The notes below the pieces were generated by a model that was not told where the DNA came from, searched no databases, and saw only the letters and a list, made by a program, of their open reading frames with translations. Shown one piece after another: positions 7,005-9,355 of a stretch of DNA of 9,355 nt. Location: contig DATESZ010000072.1 in NCBI GenBank assembly GCA_035283845.1, positions 1 through 9,355 on the forward strand, given 5' to 3'. The stretch comes from DATESZ01 sp035283845. GTDB lineage: Bacteria; Desulfobacterota; Syntrophia; Syntrophales; JACQWR01. Within the stretch, counting starts at the first letter, position 1. Each line of letters begins with the position of its first letter. Position numbers and translations under genes: made by a program.

Positions 7005-7808
7005 TTAGATGAGCAGCGAAGTCACAACATAGTCTGCAACCAGAATCAGAACACAAGAAAGCACAACGGCTGAGGTGGTGGCAAAACCAACGGCCTTGGC
7101 GCCATGGCTGTCCGTTCGCATGTGGGCAAAATAGCCCTGGTAACAACATACGGTGGAGACGATTACGGCAAAAACAACTGCCTTGATGAAACCGTCGGTG
7201 ATGTCTTTCATTTCCATGCTGGCCTGCACGCGATAAAAATAGGTGCTGACATTCGCACCCAGGATCAATACTCCGGAGACGTAGCCGCCGATAATGCCGA
7301 TGAGGTCAAACAGCGCAGTGAGCAAGGGAAAGCTGACGATGGAAGCAGTGATTCTCGGGCTGATGAGGTACCTGAGCGGATCAATGCGCATGGTGTCGAG
7401 GGCGTCAATCTGCTCGGAGATGCGCTGGATGCCGATTTCTGCGGTAATGGCCGAGCCTGCCCTGGCTGTAATCATAATTGCGGTTAGAACCGGCCCCAAT
7501 TCCCTGACCAGAGACAGGCCTACCAGGGTGCCGAGAGCCCCTTGGGCGCCGAATTTGACCAAGGCATGGTAAGATTGGAGGCCCAAGACCATGCCGGTGA
7601 ACAGGCCGACGAGCATGATAATCATCGTGGACCGTGCCCCGATGTAATAGACCTGCTGAACGATCTTGGGCAACTGCTTGGGCAGCACGATCTTCAGGAA
7701 TGCCAATGAGAAAAAAACTGACGAGGCGCCCATATTGTTGATCCAGTTGATCGCTGCCCTGCCGAAAAGGGCAAAGGGCCTCGTCAATGCCATACCGAGC
7801 TCCTTCAT
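7005..7808 (-). CDS. mlaE: MlaE family phospholipid ABC transporter permease
   Basis: The 267-residue integral inner-membrane protein is of the usual MlaE/YrbE (DUF140) length. Family signatures are clear: an N-terminal amphipathic segment, hydrophobic membrane segments at about 57-80, 90-115, 150-185, 205-225 and 243-265, the conserved block LVRELGPVLTAIM and ARAGSAITAEIG (100-126), and the cytoplasmic coupling helix EQIDALDTMRIDP (132-144) that contacts the ATPase. In the Mla complex two MlaE copies form the channel through which phospholipid passes between the inner membrane and the MlaD ring. The ATG at 7808 overlaps the preceding receiver stop by 4 bases, with GAGG 8 bases upstream. A second in-frame ATG at 7793 has a stronger AAGGAG 6 bases upstream, so the protein may be five residues shorter. 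mlaF follows after 10 bases. Confidence 0.95.
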   Translation of the reverse strand: MKELGMALTRPFALFGRAAINWINNMGASSVFFSLAFLKIVLPKQLPKIVQQVYYIGARSTMIIMLVGLFTGMVLGLQSYHALVKFGAQGALGTLVGLSLVRELGPVLTAIMITARAGSAITAEIGIQRISEQIDALDTMRIDPLRYLISPRITASIVSFPLLTALFDLIGIIGGYVSGVLILGANVSTYFYRVQASMEMKDITDGFIKAVVFAVIVSTVCCYQGYFAHMRTDSHGAKAVGFATTSAVVLSCVLILVADYVVTSLLI

Positions 7809-8200
7809 TCGATCAACCTCAGTTTACGCAGTTCACCCAGCAGTTTGGCCTTGTCGACAGGCTTGGTCAGATAGACGTCGCACAGGCCCTTGAAGGAGGC
7901 CAGGATATTCTTCGAGTCTTCCAGGGCCGTCGTCATGACGATCCTGGCCCCCTTGACCGGGCTGATCTCCTTTGCCTCCTCCAGGGCGCGTATTTGCCGG
8001 AGCGCCTCCTGCCCATCCATCTCCGGCATCATGATGTCCAGACAGATGAGGTTGTAGGGTTCGCCGGCCTCCAGGGCGGCACGCACGGCCTCCACGGCCT
8101 GATTACCGTTCAGGGCGGTGTGGGACGTGCCGTAGGGTTTCAGGATTCCCTGCAAAAGCAAACTACTCGTAAAATCATCCTCAACGATCAGTGTTTTCAC
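7805..8200 (-). CDS. Single-domain (CheY-like) response regulator overlapping mlaE
   Basis: This 131-residue protein is a lone receiver domain with no output domain. Residues numbered from the GTG start: acidic pair Asp8/Asp9 in LIVEDD, phospho-acceptor Asp55 in LICLDIMMPEMDG, switch Thr90/91 in VMTTALED, and Lys113 in YLTKP. All key residues are present, so it should be phosphorylatable. Its TGA stop overlaps the mlaE ATG (ATGA, 7808-7805), which predicts translational coupling. It follows a hybrid kinase ending in an HPt domain. Lone receivers act by protein contact or as phosphate shuttles. Here the partner may be the Mla ATPase/permease, the kinase HPt, or a regulator elsewhere (inference). 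A longer form starting at ATG 8218 (137 residues) is possible but fits the ribosome binding site less well. Confidence 0.88.
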   Translation of the reverse strand: MKTLIVEDDFTSSLLLQGILKPYGTSHTALNGNQAVEAVRAALEAGEPYNLICLDIMMPEMDGQEALRQIRALEEAKEISPVKGARIVMTTALEDSKNILASFKGLCDVYLTKPVDKAKLLGELRKLRLIE

Positions 8201-8208
8201 GCCTCTTT

Positions 8209-8215
8209 CTCCTTT
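8209..8215 (-). promoter_or_regulatory. Ribosome binding site that sets the receiver start at GTG 8200
   Basis: AAAGGAG on the minus strand lies 8 bases before the GTG at 8200-8198. The in-frame ATG at 8218 directly precedes this site and would place it inside the coding region, so the GTG is preferred. Confidence 0.7.
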
Positions 8216-8220
8216 CATTT

Positions 8221-8323
8221 GAAAATACCTTTCACCCTCCCCCTAACCCCCTCCCCTTGAGGGAGGGGGAAGGGGGAGGGGTAATTTTCATTCTCCTTTG
8301 TGTCAGGCACCGTCATGAGAGTT

Positions 8324-8326
<3 letters not shown>
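8221..8326. repeat. Dispersed repeat: 69-base G/C-run palindrome plus 37-base conserved tail
   Basis: This element fills most of the gap between the kinase and the receiver gene. Its core, 8221-8289, is a palindrome bounded by GAAAAT and ATTTTC. Two perfect 9-base stem segments pair: 8235-8243 with 8272-8280, and 8247-8255 with 8261-8269, around the loop CTTGA. The tail 8290-8326 and the right arm recur at positions 1-75 with about six mismatches. Each arm has four runs of three or more G on one strand or the other, so the element has G-quadruplex potential on both strands. In the transcript it lies 20-90 bases upstream of the receiver start. It could act as a processing, stabilising or attenuating hairpin, but no U-run marks it as a classical terminator. 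Confidence 0.85.

Positions 8327-9355
<1,029 letters not shown>

Noticed and set aside
8232..8316. Tiny open frames starting in the repeat at ATG 8316 and ATG 8291
   Set aside because: The AAAGGAG before ATG 8291 is only one base away, ATG 8316 has no site, and the products are Pro/Gly-rich translations of the palindrome; copies at 1-75 show the same by repetition.

Overview
The window holds eleven genes, all read from the minus strand, so the biological order runs from high to low coordinates. Spacing is tight: gaps are 3 to 24 bases or short overlaps, except at two junctions (about 107 and 123 bases) that carry G/C-run palindromic repeats. No plus-strand gene, RNA gene, CRISPR array or transposase is visible, and no gene-free stretch exceeds 300 bases. 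The gene set, the double-membrane logic, the moderate G+C and the palindrome type suggest a Gram-negative Deltaproteobacterium/Desulfobacterota (Syntrophia-like). That placement is inference; no marker gene is present.

Region 1 (9355-7805), signalling. The C-terminal end of a hybrid histidine kinase (partial receiver, complete receiver, HPt) enters from the window edge. A repeat-filled gap follows, then a free-standing CheY-like receiver whose stop overlaps the start of the next gene.

Region 2 (7808-2968), lipid transport. A complete Mla-type phospholipid trafficking operon is ordered mlaE (permease), mlaF (ATPase), mlaD (MCE protein), mlaC (periplasmic carrier), mlaA (outer-membrane lipoprotein). 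An AT-rich outer-membrane beta-barrel gene comes last. No mlaB (STAS protein) is present here. The MlaF ATPase carries an extra C-terminal domain of about 165 residues that reads as a full-length but catalytically dead GGDEF domain (QTNEF in place of GGDEF, metal and guanine ligands lost).

Region 3 (2932-86), purine salvage. mtnP (methylthioadenosine phosphorylase) releases adenine, apt converts adenine to AMP, and an AzgA-type NCS2 permease probably imports purine bases.

The most interesting reading is a Mla transporter wired to signalling at two points: a phosphorelay with a receiver overlapping mlaE, and a pseudo-GGDEF domain fused to the ATPase where MlaB would otherwise be expected. Other points are a possible ACG start on the barrel gene, a dispersed palindromic repeat with G-quadruplex potential on both strands, and a heptanucleotide repeat inside a receiver domain.
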